Part shown: piece after piece, positions 54,272-62,690 of the stretch
Position numbering within the stretch: the stretch's first letter is position 1
Layout of the letters: the number at the start of each line of letters is the position of its first letter
DNA from: Roseomonas genomospecies 6
Lineage (GTDB): Bacteria; Pseudomonadota; Alphaproteobacteria; Azospirillales; Azospirillaceae
Reading direction: 5' to 3'
NCBI RefSeq assembly: GCF_008365375.1
Contig: NZ_QOKW01000006.1
Coordinates: forward strand, 186,001-250,000
DNA length: 64,000 nt
Made by a program: the position numbers and the translations under genes
The notes under the pieces: model-generated
What the model saw: only the letters and a program-made list of their open reading frames with translations
Told to the model about the DNA's origin: nothing
The model's database searches: none

Positions 54272-54691
54272 ATGATCCGCGTAACCCCCCGCATCAGCCT
54301 GGACGAAAGCGAGCTTGAGGAGAGCTTTATCCGCGCCTCCGGCCCCGGCGGCCAGCACGTCAACAAGACGGACAGCGCGGTGCAGTTGCGGTTCGACGTG
54401 GCGGCGTCGACGAACATCCCGGATGACGTGAAGGCCCGGCTGGTCCGGCTGGCCGGTTCCCGCATGACGGCGGCGGGCGTGCTGATCCTCGTCGGCGACA
54501 GCTACCGGAGCCAGCTCCGCAACCGCGAGGACGTGCGGGAACGGCTGATCGACCTGATCCGGGACGCCTCGGTCCCGCCCAAGCCCCGCCGCAAGACCAA
54601 GCCGACCTATGGCTCCCAGCAGCGGCGGCTGGAGGGAAAGGCGAAGCGGTCGGAAATCAAGCAGGGCCGCCGGGGTCCGGTGAGTGATTGA
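54272..54691 (+). CDS. arfB: Alternative ribosome-rescue factor ArfB (YaeJ type)
   Basis: ArfB hydrolyses peptidyl-tRNA on ribosomes stalled without a stop codon. The 139-residue protein has the catalytic GGQ (residues 26-28) in SGPGGQHVNKTDSAVQLRF and the basic C-terminal tail KAKRSEIKQGRRG that enters the empty mRNA channel. The short length distinguishes it from release factors. Confidence 0.95.
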   Translation: MIRVTPRISLDESELEESFIRASGPGGQHVNKTDSAVQLRFDVAASTNIPDDVKARLVRLAGSRMTAAGVLILVGDSYRSQLRNREDVRERLIDLIRDASVPPKPRRKTKPTYGSQQRRLEGKAKRSEIKQGRRGPVSD

Positions 54692-54754
54692 CTGAAACCC
54701 CCGCCCTTTATGCGCTTCACCCTATACCCACGTTGGAATTGGCAAAGACCGCAA

Positions 54755-54783
54755 CATCGCCTCCGCGTCGGCCAGAGGCGATG
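54755..54783. repeat. Small hairpin between arfB and the PRC-barrel gene
   Basis: CATCGCCTC-N11-GAGGCGATG is a perfect nine-pair stem. Just after it, GTTGGCAACTGC and GTTGGTAACTGC lie nearby as direct repeats. A terminator role for the convergent genes is possible, but T-runs are absent. Confidence 0.5.
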
Positions 54784-54838
54784 CTGACGGCCCTCACATT
54801 GACGTTGGCAACTGCGACGTTGGTAACTGCCGATTCCG

Positions 54839-55276
54839 TTACTGCGACGTCTTCTGACGGTTCAGGGAGATCATGTTGCCGCCATACTGGAATTCCGGCA
54901 GGTTGGCGAACTGATCCTTGGTAAGCTGCGTCGCCACGATGGCGTCCTGCTGCTGGTTGTAGCGGACGTTGTCGATGTCCAGCGCCACGTTGTGCCCGCC
55001 GATGCCCATGATGCCGCCGGTGGAGACCACGAGCTGGCTCGGGCGGTTGTTGCGGTTGAACAGCACGTCCTCCACCTGCCCCACCTTCTGTCCATCATAG
55101 GCGACGACGGACTTGCCCAGCATGGCCTGCGGTTCGATCCGCGAGGCGGTCTGGAGCGATTGTTCCGACATCGGGCGGGACGCCTGCTCGCCTCCCCCGA
55201 ACCAGCTCGACGTTTCGGCACAGCCCCCAAGGGCCAGGAGCGCGACCGCCAGGACCGGAACCGCAACCTTACGCAT
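54839..55276 (-). CDS. PRC-barrel domain lipoprotein
   Basis: A 145-residue precursor with a signal peptide and lipobox LGGC (Cys19 in ALLALGGCAE), then a PRC-barrel domain: MLGKSVVAYDGQKVGQVEDVLFNRNNRPSQLVVSTGG, VALDIDNVRYNQQQDAIV. PRC barrels bind metals or partner proteins. Role unknown. Start at ATG 55274-55276; the frame is open upstream. Confidence 0.88.
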   Translation of the reverse strand: MRKVAVPVLAVALLALGGCAETSSWFGGGEQASRPMSEQSLQTASRIEPQAMLGKSVVAYDGQKVGQVEDVLFNRNNRPSQLVVSTGGIMGIGGHNVALDIDNVRYNQQQDAIVATQLTKDQFANLPEFQYGGNMISLNRQKTSQ

Positions 55277-55434
55277 AGCCCCCTCCTTCAGACGAGTTAT
55301 CCACGCGGGTTTAAACAGGCCGTAGACCGCAATCGTCACGGCACCGCAGGCAAATTGCGCTCGGCGCCACCGGAACGCGCCGCGTCCGCCCGTGTTCTGG
55401 ACTGTCTCCACTGTCCCCCGAGGCTCCGCAGATC

Positions 55435-57309
55435 ATGGCCGAAGACACCGCCCGCCGGTTGCAGGCCCGCCCTATTCCGGTGCCGAAGGCCGCCCCGCCC
55501 GCCTCGACCCAGACGACCCTGCTGGTCATCGCGCTGGTGGTGGCGACGCTGTATCTGGGAAGCAGCATCCTGGTCCCCATCGCCCTGGCGGTGTTGCTGA
55601 CCTTCGTCCTGGCGCCCATCGTCAGCCGGCTGGAGCGTTTGAGGCTGGGCCGGGTGCCGTCGGTGCTGGCGGTGGTGGTGCTGGTCTTCGCGGGCATCGC
55701 CGGCTTCGGCACGGTGGTCGGCGGGCAGATCGCCGATCTGGCGGACAACCTGCCCAGTTATCAGCGGAACCTCCACGCCAAGCTGGATTCGCTGCGCTCC
55801 AGCGCCGCTTCGGCGGGCGGCGGCGGGGTGGTCCAGCAGGCGACCGAAGCGTTCCGCGACCTGAAGCAGGGGCTGGAGCAGGTCACCGGAGACACCCCGC
55901 CCGCCACGACGGCCCCGGCCAACACCCTCCCCGCCCCCGGCGCCGCGCGGGAGCCGGTGCCCGTGCGGATCGAGCAATCCGGCTCCGACGCGCTGACGAT
56001 CATCCGCGACGTCCTGGGCCCGGCGATGGCCCCCATCGCCACGGCGGGCATGGTGCTGGTCTTCACCATCTTCATGCTGCTGCAACGGGAGGACCTGCGC
56101 GACCGGCTGATCCGGCTGGCGGGGTCCGGCGACCTCAGCCGCACGACGGAGGCCATGAACGACGCGGGTGAGCGGGTCAGCCGCTATCTGCTGATGCAGT
56201 GCGTGGTGAACGTCACCTACGGGCTACCCATCGGGGTGGGGCTTTGGCTTCTGGGGGTGCCGAACCCGCTGCTGTGGGGCCTGCTGGCGACGGTTCTGCG
56301 CTTCATTCCCTTCCTGGGACCGGTGATCGCGGCGGCCTTTCCGATCATGCTGTCCTTTGCGGTGGACACCGGCTGGACGCTGCCGCTTCTCTGCGTCGCC
56401 CTGTTCGTCGGGGTGGAGCTGTTTTCCAACAATGTGGTGGAGCCCTGGCTCTACGGCTCCGCCACCGGGCTGTCGTCGCTGGCGATCATCGTCGCGGCGG
56501 TGTTCTGGACCACGCTCTGGGGGCCGGTCGGGCTGCTGCTGGCGACCCCGCTGACCGTCTGCCTCGTGGTGCTGGGGCGGCATGTGCCACAGCTTCATTT
56601 CCTGGAAGTGATGCTGGGCGACCGGCCGGTGCTGCCGGACGAGGCCAAGCTGTACCAGCGCCTGCTCGCCCGCGATCCCATCGAGGCCATGGAGATCGCC
56701 GAGGAGAAGATGAACGGCGGCGGCCTTGTGGAGGTTGGGCACGGCCTTCTGTTGCCCGCCCTGTCGCTGGCCGAGCAGGACCGGCAGCGGAACCGTCTGA
56801 ATCCCGAAGGGCGGCAGGCGGTGGCCGAGGGCATGACGGCGCTTCTGGACGAGATGGTGGAAGCCTCCCCGCCCCTCGCCGCGGATACGCCGCTGGTCCT
56901 GTGCGTCGGCGCCCGCAACGACCTGGATGAGGCCGCCGCGGCGCTTCTCGCCCACCTGCTGCGCCCGCGCGGCCTGCGCGCCGACGTGATCGCCTGCGAG
57001 ATGGTCTCGGTCCGCTCCCTCGCCGCCCTCGCCCCGACCGGCGTGTCGGCGGTGGTCCTGTCCTACCTGAATCCGTCGGCCCTGTCGCACGCCCGCCGGC
57101 TGGTGCGCCGCCTGCGCCTGCATTTCGGCCCGGGCGTGCCGATCCTGCTCTGCCTGTGGAGCGCCCATCCCGAAGCCGACGCGCCGGAGCACGCCGTTGC
57201 CCAAACCGCCGCCGACCGCGTCGCGACCAGCCTGACCGGCGCCGTCGCGCAATTGGAGGAGTTGGGCGTGCTGGCCATCGTGGAAACGGAAGAAACCCGG
57301 CAGGCGTGA
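55435..57309 (+). CDS. AI-2E family transporter with long cytosolic C-terminus
   Basis: The 624-residue protein belongs to the AI-2E/PerM (UPF0118) exporters: N-terminal membrane helices (TTLLVIALVVATLYLGSSILVPIALAVLLTFVLAP), the loop IVSRLERLRLGRVPSVLAVVV, and LWGLLATVLRFIPFLGPVIAA. Typical members have about 350 residues; this one adds a soluble region of about 230 residues after the last helix, with VLCVGARNDLDEAAAALLAHLL, a pattern common in alphaproteobacterial relatives. Substrate unknown. It converges with the HEAT-ACT gene. Confidence 0.9.
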   Translation: MAEDTARRLQARPIPVPKAAPPASTQTTLLVIALVVATLYLGSSILVPIALAVLLTFVLAPIVSRLERLRLGRVPSVLAVVVLVFAGIAGFGTVVGGQIADLADNLPSYQRNLHAKLDSLRSSAASAGGGGVVQQATEAFRDLKQGLEQVTGDTPPATTAPANTLPAPGAAREPVPVRIEQSGSDALTIIRDVLGPAMAPIATAGMVLVFTIFMLLQREDLRDRLIRLAGSGDLSRTTEAMNDAGERVSRYLLMQCVVNVTYGLPIGVGLWLLGVPNPLLWGLLATVLRFIPFLGPVIAAAFPIMLSFAVDTGWTLPLLCVALFVGVELFSNNVVEPWLYGSATGLSSLAIIVAAVFWTTLWGPVGLLLATPLTVCLVVLGRHVPQLHFLEVMLGDRPVLPDEAKLYQRLLARDPIEAMEIAEEKMNGGGLVEVGHGLLLPALSLAEQDRQRNRLNPEGRQAVAEGMTALLDEMVEASPPLAADTPLVLCVGARNDLDEAAAALLAHLLRPRGLRADVIACEMVSVRSLAALAPTGVSAVVLSYLNPSALSHARRLVRRLRLHFGPGVPILLCLWSAHPEADAPEHAVAQTAADRVATSLTGAVAQLEELGVLAIVETEETRQA

Positions 57310-57313
57310 GCCG

Positions 57314-58282
57314 TCAGGAGGGCGCCACGACCGTGCAGACGCGCTTCAGCGCCTCCGCCGCGCGCTCCAGATCCTCGTCGCGCACCAGCACGTAATCGGT
57401 GTCGTAGGTGGACATGGCGAAGATCGGCACCCGTGCCTGGGCCAGAGGCACGGCGATGCGCGCCAGCACGCCGAACAGCGAGAAGTCCAGCGGCCCCTCC
57501 ACCTTGAAGGCGCGCCATCCGCGTTCCGCCTTCACCCCGTCCGGAACGCGGGACTCGCGGCAGAGGATGGACAGCTCCTCACCCGTGCGGGTGGCGCTGA
57601 CCAACGGGTCGGTCCAGTCGAGCCACGCCGGCATGCCGTCCCCCGGCGCCAGCCGCGCCACGGCCAGCCGGTCCGGCAGGACCGACAGGGTGAGCGGTTT
57701 GGTTTCCGGGAGCAGCGCGGCGTCCAGGGTGGCGCGGTCCACCTCGAACGGCTTCAGAATGCGCTTGGCTCGCGCCGCCAGCGACGGCACGCCGGAGCGC
57801 ATGGCCCGCCCCAGCATGTCCGCCGCGACGGGGCGAAGCTCCGGATCGTCCGCCGCCAGATCGACCATGGACTGAAGCGCGGCGCTCTGCACGATCCGGC
57901 TGGCCCGGTTCTCGAACCACCCTTCCAGAAGCGCCACGGCACGCCCGCGCTGTTCGTCCGTCAGGGTCAGGCGCGGCAGGATCGCGGCCAGACGCCAGCG
58001 CACCTCCGCCTGCTCGATGGCCGCGGCATCGGTCAGAAGCCGTTCGGCGAAGGCGTCCAGTGGGCGGGGATCGCCGCGCGACACCCGGTCCAAGGCATCG
58101 GCGGCGCGCATCCGCACCCCGGCATCGCCGTCGAACAGGCAGGCGACCAGTTCCGGCAGGCGCGCCGGATCGGCTGCCACCGCCTCCGCCACCGTGGGAA
58201 TGTTGCCGAAGGCCCGCCGGTCGCCGCCGAGCGCCAGGGCTTTCGCCAGGCCCCTGTCCTTGGGGCCGCTGTCCTTTTTCAT
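57314..58282 (-). CDS. Fusion of a HEAT-repeat module and an ACT (CASTOR-like) module
   Basis: The 322-residue protein joins two modules that usually occur as separate short proteins. Residues 1-190 are HEAT-like helix pairs (DAGVRMRAADALDRVSR, VRWRLAAILPRLTL, IVQSAALQSMVDLAA, PSLAARAKRILKPFE). Residues 200-322 are an ACT-type ligand-binding module with GWRAFKVEGPLDFSLFGVLARIAVPLAQARVPIFAMSTYDTDYVLV, as in stand-alone CASTOR-type ACT proteins. No frame break or stop is visible at the junction. It follows mfd by 4 bases, so it is probably co-transcribed. Function unknown. Confidence 0.75.
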   Translation of the reverse strand: MKKDSGPKDRGLAKALALGGDRRAFGNIPTVAEAVAADPARLPELVACLFDGDAGVRMRAADALDRVSRGDPRPLDAFAERLLTDAAAIEQAEVRWRLAAILPRLTLTDEQRGRAVALLEGWFENRASRIVQSAALQSMVDLAADDPELRPVAADMLGRAMRSGVPSLAARAKRILKPFEVDRATLDAALLPETKPLTLSVLPDRLAVARLAPGDGMPAWLDWTDPLVSATRTGEELSILCRESRVPDGVKAERGWRAFKVEGPLDFSLFGVLARIAVPLAQARVPIFAMSTYDTDYVLVRDEDLERAAEALKRVCTVVAPS

Positions 58283-58286
58283 CGCC

Positions 58287-61200
58287 TCAGCGCCGCCCGA
58301 AGGGACGCGAGGGGATGTTCCGCCCGAACTTCGACCCGGCCTTCAGCGCGCTGGGGCGCGGCGGCGGAGGGGGCGGCGGGGGCGGAGGCGCCTCGCCCTT
58401 CGGAACGGCACCGCCACCGGCCATCTGGGCGAGATCGCTCATCAGCCGGTTGACGCCGCGCACCCGCTGGGCCTCGTCGGTCCATTCGCGGGTGTAGACC
58501 AGCTTGTGGTCGGGCCGCAGCTTCATCAGGCTCATCTGCTGGCTGATGTAGGTCAGCAGCTTGGCCGGCTCGGCGTAGCTGTTGTTGCGGAAGGTCAGCA
58601 CGGCGCCCTTCGGCCCGGCGTCCACGCGCTCCACCCCCGCCTGACGGCAAAGCTGCTTGATGGTCACCACGTCCAGCAGGTTCTCCACCTCGCCCGGCAG
58701 CTTGCCGAAGCGGTCGATCAACTCCGCCGCGAAGCCGTCGATTTCCGCCCGGTCCACCAGTTCCGCGATGCGGCGATAGAGTGACAGGCGCACCGTCAGG
58801 TCGGGGACATACTCCTCCGGGATCAGCACCGGCGTGCCCAGGTTGATCTGCGGGGTCCAGGGCTGGTCCTCCGCGCCGCTCGGCACCTGCCCGTCCATGT
58901 TGGCGCGGGCGTTGGCGACGGCCTCCTCCAGCATGTGCTGGTACAGCTCGACGCCGACCTCCTTGACGTGGCCCGACTGCTCCTCGCCCAGCAGGTTGCC
59001 GGCGCCGCGGATGTCCATGTCGTGGCTGGCGAGCTGGAAGCCCGCACCCAGGCTGTCCAGCGTCTCGATGACGTGCAGCCGCTGCTGCGCCGTTCCGGTC
59101 AGCGGCTTGTTCGGCGCGTAGGTGAGGTAGGCGTAGCCACGCACCTTCGACCGTCCCACGCGCCCGCGGATCTGGTAGAGCTGGGCCAGGCCGAACATGT
59201 CCGCCCGGTGCACGATCAGCGTGTTGGCGTTGGGGATGTCGATGCCGCTCTCGATGATGTTGGTGGCGAGAAGCACCTCGAACCGGCCCTCGTCGAAGGC
59301 GGTCATCACCTCTTCCAACTCGCTGGCGGGCATCTGGCCGTGGGCGGTGACGATCTTGACCTCGGGGACCAACTCCCGCACCCGCTCGGCGACCTTGGGC
59401 AGGTCCTCCACGCGGGGGCAGACGTAGAAGGTCTGGCCGCCCCGGTAATGCTCGCGCAGGATCGCCTCGCGCACCACCACGGGGTCGTAGGGCAGCACGA
59501 AGGTCCGCACCGCCAGACGGTCCACCGGCGGGGTGGCGATCAGCGACAGCTCGCGCACACCGGACAGCGCCATCTGCAGGGTGCGCGGGATCGGCGTGGC
59601 GGTCAGCGTCAGGACGTGCACGTCGGCGCGCAGCTCCTTCAGCCGCTCCTTCTGCTTCACGCCGAAATGCTGCTCCTCGTCGACGATGACCATGCCGAGC
59701 TGCTTGAACTGCACGCCCTTGCCGAGCAGCGCGTGGGTGCCGATCACGATGTCGGCGGTGCCCTCGGTCAGCTCCTGCTTGACCTTGGTCTGCTCCTTGG
59801 CGGTGACCATGCGGGAAAGCTGGACGACGCGCAAAGGCAGCCCCGCGAACCGCGTCGTGAAGGTCTTGAAATGCTGGCGCGCCAGCAGCGTGGTCGGCAC
59901 CACGACGGCGACCTGCTGGCCGCTCATGGCGACGAGGAAGGCGGCGCGGAGCGCCACCTCCGTCTTGCCGAAACCGACGTCGCCGCAGACCAGCCGGTCC
60001 ATCGGACGGCCCGAGCCGAGATCGGTGAAGACCTCCTCGATCGCCTTCAACTGGTCGTCCGTCTCCGGGTAGGGGAAGCGGGCGGCGAACTCCTGATAGA
60101 CCCCCTCCGGCGTGTAGACCGGATCGGCCTTCTTCAGCATGCGCTCGGCGGCGATCTTCAGCAACGCCTCGGCCATGTCCTTCAGGCGCTTCTTGACGCG
60201 GGCCTTGCGGCCCTGCCACCCCGCCCCGCCCAGCTTGTCGAGCTGCGCGTGCGCGTCCTCCGACCCGTAGCGGGTCAGCACCTCGATGTTCTCGACCGGG
60301 ACGTAGAGCTTGTCGCCGCCCTCGTAGATCAGCCGCAGGCAGTCGTGCGGCGCGCCGGACACCTCCAGCGTCTCCAGCCCGTCGTAGCGCCCGATACCAT
60401 GGTCCATGTGCACCACGAGGTCGCCCGAGGCCAGCGCCGTATACTCGGCGATGAAGTTGGCGGCCTTGCGCTTCTTCTTCGCCACCGGGCGGACGAGGCG
60501 GTCGCCGAGGATGTCCTGCTCGGTGATGACGGCCATGTCGGCGGAGGTGAAGCCGTGCTCCATCCCCAGAACGATCATGCCGATGATGTTGCGGTCGAAT
60601 CGGCGGACGTCCTCGATGCTCTCCGCCGGCTCCAGCCCCGGAATGCCGTGGTCGCCCAGCACCGTCATCAGCCGGTCGCGGGAGCCTGCGGAATAGCCCG
60701 CCACCAGCACACGCCGACCGTCGGCCCGCAGCGCGCGGATGTGGTCCTTCACCGCGTCGAAGACGTTCACGTCGGGCCGCGCCCGTTCCTCCGCGAAGTC
60801 GTGGCCGCGCCGCCCGCCGGCGTCCAGCGTGCCCTTGATGCCCGGCGGCGTGCCGAAGGGCTGGAGCTGCGCCACCGCGTGGGCGGCGAACAGATCGTCC
60901 CACGCCTGCGCGTCGAGGAACATCATGCCGACCGGCACCGGCTTGTAGACCGGCGAGCCCGTCCGCTTCTCGATGACGATCATGCTCTCGCGGGAGCCGT
61001 GGAAGTCCACCACCTGCGCGATGCGCGAATCGCGCGCCTCCGTCGCCTGATGGTCCAGCGACAGGATGGCCCTGGGCATGTAGGCCAGCAGCGATTCCAT
61101 CGTTTCGTGGAACAGCGGCAGCCAATGCTCCATGCCGCCGTACTTGCGCCCGGCGCTGATCGCCTCGTAGAGCGGGTCGTCGTCGGTGACCGCGCCGAAC

Positions 61201-61913
61201 AGCTCCCGGTAGCCGGAGCGGAAGCGGGCGATGCCCGCCTCGTCCAGGAACACCTCGGACATCGGCTTCAGGTCGATGCCGTCGCGCTTGTCGGTGGTGC
61301 GCTGCGACATGGGATCGAAGCTGCGCACGGCCTCCAGCTCGTCGCCGAACAGGTCGAGGCGCAGCGGCTCGTCGGTGCCCGGCGGGAACAGGTCCACGAT
61401 GCCGCCGCGCACGGCGAACTCGCCCGGCTCGCGCACCGTCTGCGCGCGGGTGTAGCCGTTGCCGGCCAAGTAGCGCTGGAGCTTCTCCAGGTCGATCCGG
61501 TCCCGCAGCTTCGCCGAGAACACCGCGTCGCGGAAGGCGGCGCGGGGCGGCACCTTCTGCACCATGGCGTTGACGGTGGTCAGCACGACCAGCGGCGCCG
61601 AGTCGGCCTTGCGCGCCAGCAGGCGGGTCAGCGTGTCGATTCGCTTCGCCACGATGCCGCCATTGGGCGACACGCGGTCGTAGGGCAGGCAATCCCAGGC
61701 CGGGAACACCTGCACCTCCAGCGACGGCGCGAAGAAGGCCAGCGCCTCCGCCAACTGGGCGGCGCGGGTGTCGTCGAGCGCGACATGGAGAAGCCCGGCG
61801 CTCCCCGCCCGCTTGGCGAGGTCGGCGAGGACGCGGGCGTCATGACCGGCGGGCGCGCCGCCGACCAGAAGGCGGCCGGAGCGTCCCGGCTGCAACTGTT
61901 CGAAGCTGGGCAA
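58287..61913 (-). CDS. mfd: Transcription-repair coupling factor
   Basis: Mfd removes RNA polymerase stalled at lesions and recruits UvrA. The 1208-residue protein has the UvrB-homology N-terminus (about 1-350, with GAPAGHDARVLADLAKR and DLFPPGTDEPLRLDLF), the RNA-polymerase interaction domain (DLVVHMDHGIGRYDGLETL), and the RecG-like translocase (LVCGDVGFGKTEVALRA, VDEEQHFGVKQKE, LTATPIPRTLQ, QIRGRVGRS). The last segment contains ten consecutive prolines (APPPPP...RPSALK). It follows sdhE by 10 bases. Confidence 0.97.
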   Translation of the reverse strand: MPSFEQLQPGRSGRLLVGGAPAGHDARVLADLAKRAGSAGLLHVALDDTRAAQLAEALAFFAPSLEVQVFPAWDCLPYDRVSPNGGIVAKRIDTLTRLLARKADSAPLVVLTTVNAMVQKVPPRAAFRDAVFSAKLRDRIDLEKLQRYLAGNGYTRAQTVREPGEFAVRGGIVDLFPPGTDEPLRLDLFGDELEAVRSFDPMSQRTTDKRDGIDLKPMSEVFLDEAGIARFRSGYRELFGAVTDDDPLYEAISAGRKYGGMEHWLPLFHETMESLLAYMPRAILSLDHQATEARDSRIAQVVDFHGSRESMIVIEKRTGSPVYKPVPVGMMFLDAQAWDDLFAAHAVAQLQPFGTPPGIKGTLDAGGRRGHDFAEERARPDVNVFDAVKDHIRALRADGRRVLVAGYSAGSRDRLMTVLGDHGIPGLEPAESIEDVRRFDRNIIGMIVLGMEHGFTSADMAVITEQDILGDRLVRPVAKKKRKAANFIAEYTALASGDLVVHMDHGIGRYDGLETLEVSGAPHDCLRLIYEGGDKLYVPVENIEVLTRYGSEDAHAQLDKLGGAGWQGRKARVKKRLKDMAEALLKIAAERMLKKADPVYTPEGVYQEFAARFPYPETDDQLKAIEEVFTDLGSGRPMDRLVCGDVGFGKTEVALRAAFLVAMSGQQVAVVVPTTLLARQHFKTFTTRFAGLPLRVVQLSRMVTAKEQTKVKQELTEGTADIVIGTHALLGKGVQFKQLGMVIVDEEQHFGVKQKERLKELRADVHVLTLTATPIPRTLQMALSGVRELSLIATPPVDRLAVRTFVLPYDPVVVREAILREHYRGGQTFYVCPRVEDLPKVAERVRELVPEVKIVTAHGQMPASELEEVMTAFDEGRFEVLLATNIIESGIDIPNANTLIVHRADMFGLAQLYQIRGRVGRSKVRGYAYLTYAPNKPLTGTAQQRLHVIETLDSLGAGFQLASHDMDIRGAGNLLGEEQSGHVKEVGVELYQHMLEEAVANARANMDGQVPSGAEDQPWTPQINLGTPVLIPEEYVPDLTVRLSLYRRIAELVDRAEIDGFAAELIDRFGKLPGEVENLLDVVTIKQLCRQAGVERVDAGPKGAVLTFRNNSYAEPAKLLTYISQQMSLMKLRPDHKLVYTREWTDEAQRVRGVNRLMSDLAQMAGGGAVPKGEAPPPPPPPPPPRPSALKAGSKFGRNIPSRPFGRR

Positions 61914-61923
61914 GGATCGGGCC

Positions 61924-62226
61924 TCAGGACCCCTGACGGGGCGTGTAGCGGAACTTGGTCAACAGCCGCATGACGTCGGTGTCATGCTCGGCGGGCAGCG
62001 GCTCGCGCCCGGCGTACCAATTGTAAAGGTCGGGGTCGCTGAGTTCGAGCAGCGCCTCGTAGCGGTCGAGCTGCGCGTGGTCGAAGGCCGGGACATGGGC
62101 GTCGGCGAAGCTGCCGATCAGCAGGTCCATCTCGCGCATGCCGCGGTGCCACGACCGGAAGCGCAGCCGCTTGCGCCGGTTTTCCAGGGATTCGCCGCTC
62201 TCGGACAGGGTGTTCTCGTCGCTCAT
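61924..62226 (-). CDS. sdhE: Succinate dehydrogenase assembly factor (SdhE family)
   Basis: SdhE promotes covalent flavinylation of SdhA. The 100-residue protein carries the diagnostic RSWHRGMREMDLLIG (RGxxE motif) and SDPDLYNWYAGREPLP. Start at ATG 62224-62226; the frame continues upstream without family sequence. The sdhE-mfd arrangement is typical for alphaproteobacteria. Confidence 0.95.
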   Translation of the reverse strand: MSDENTLSESGESLENRRKRLRFRSWHRGMREMDLLIGSFADAHVPAFDHAQLDRYEALLELSDPDLYNWYAGREPLPAEHDTDVMRLLTKFRYTPRQGS

Positions 62227-62422
62227 GCCATCCACGCCAAAAAGCCCCGGCCCCGGAAGATAGGGGGCGGAGCGGTCCACATCCACCCCCGCATCCTGCA
62301 CGGCGAACCGCGCGGTGGCAAACCGAAACGCGGGGGTGCCCAACGGCGATGGGTGCCGCTACCCGGCCCCGGCCCGTCGCGTCCCACCGTGAGGGCGCAT
62401 CGGCGCTGCCTTTGGCAAGCCG

Positions 62423-62546
62423 GCCCCCACCTAACCGTTCCCACCAAGCGGGGGAGAAAGCATGTGTTTCGACGGAAAAGCGGCTGTTTCGCCGAGAAGG
62501 TGGCGGCAGTTCCTCCCCCGCCCAGCGGGGGAGGTTAGGTGGGGGC
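62423..62546. repeat. Palindromic GC-rich repeat element
   Basis: GCCCCCACCTAAC (62423-62435) recurs inverted as GTTAGGTGGGGGC (62534-62546), bounding a 124-base element. Inside, CCTCCCCCGC-CCA-GCGGGGGAGG (62512-62534) forms a strong hairpin, and CCACCAAGCGGGGGAG (about 62441-62456) is a partial copy of its right half. Such CCCCCGC...GCGGGGG intergenic elements are frequent in Azospirillum-like genomes. It lies in the 62227-62690 gap, which has no gene I can support. Confidence 0.85.
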
Positions 62547-62690
62547 TATGTAAGCACCGATGCGCCTTCGCTCGGGTAATGCGACCAGAAGGCCGGCGCG
62601 TGCAGGAAAGGTGTGATGTTGTCCCGAGCAAGCGCCCTGCGGTCGCAAGGAATGGAACGGAAACCCCGCCCCCTTCCTGGAACCCTTCTT

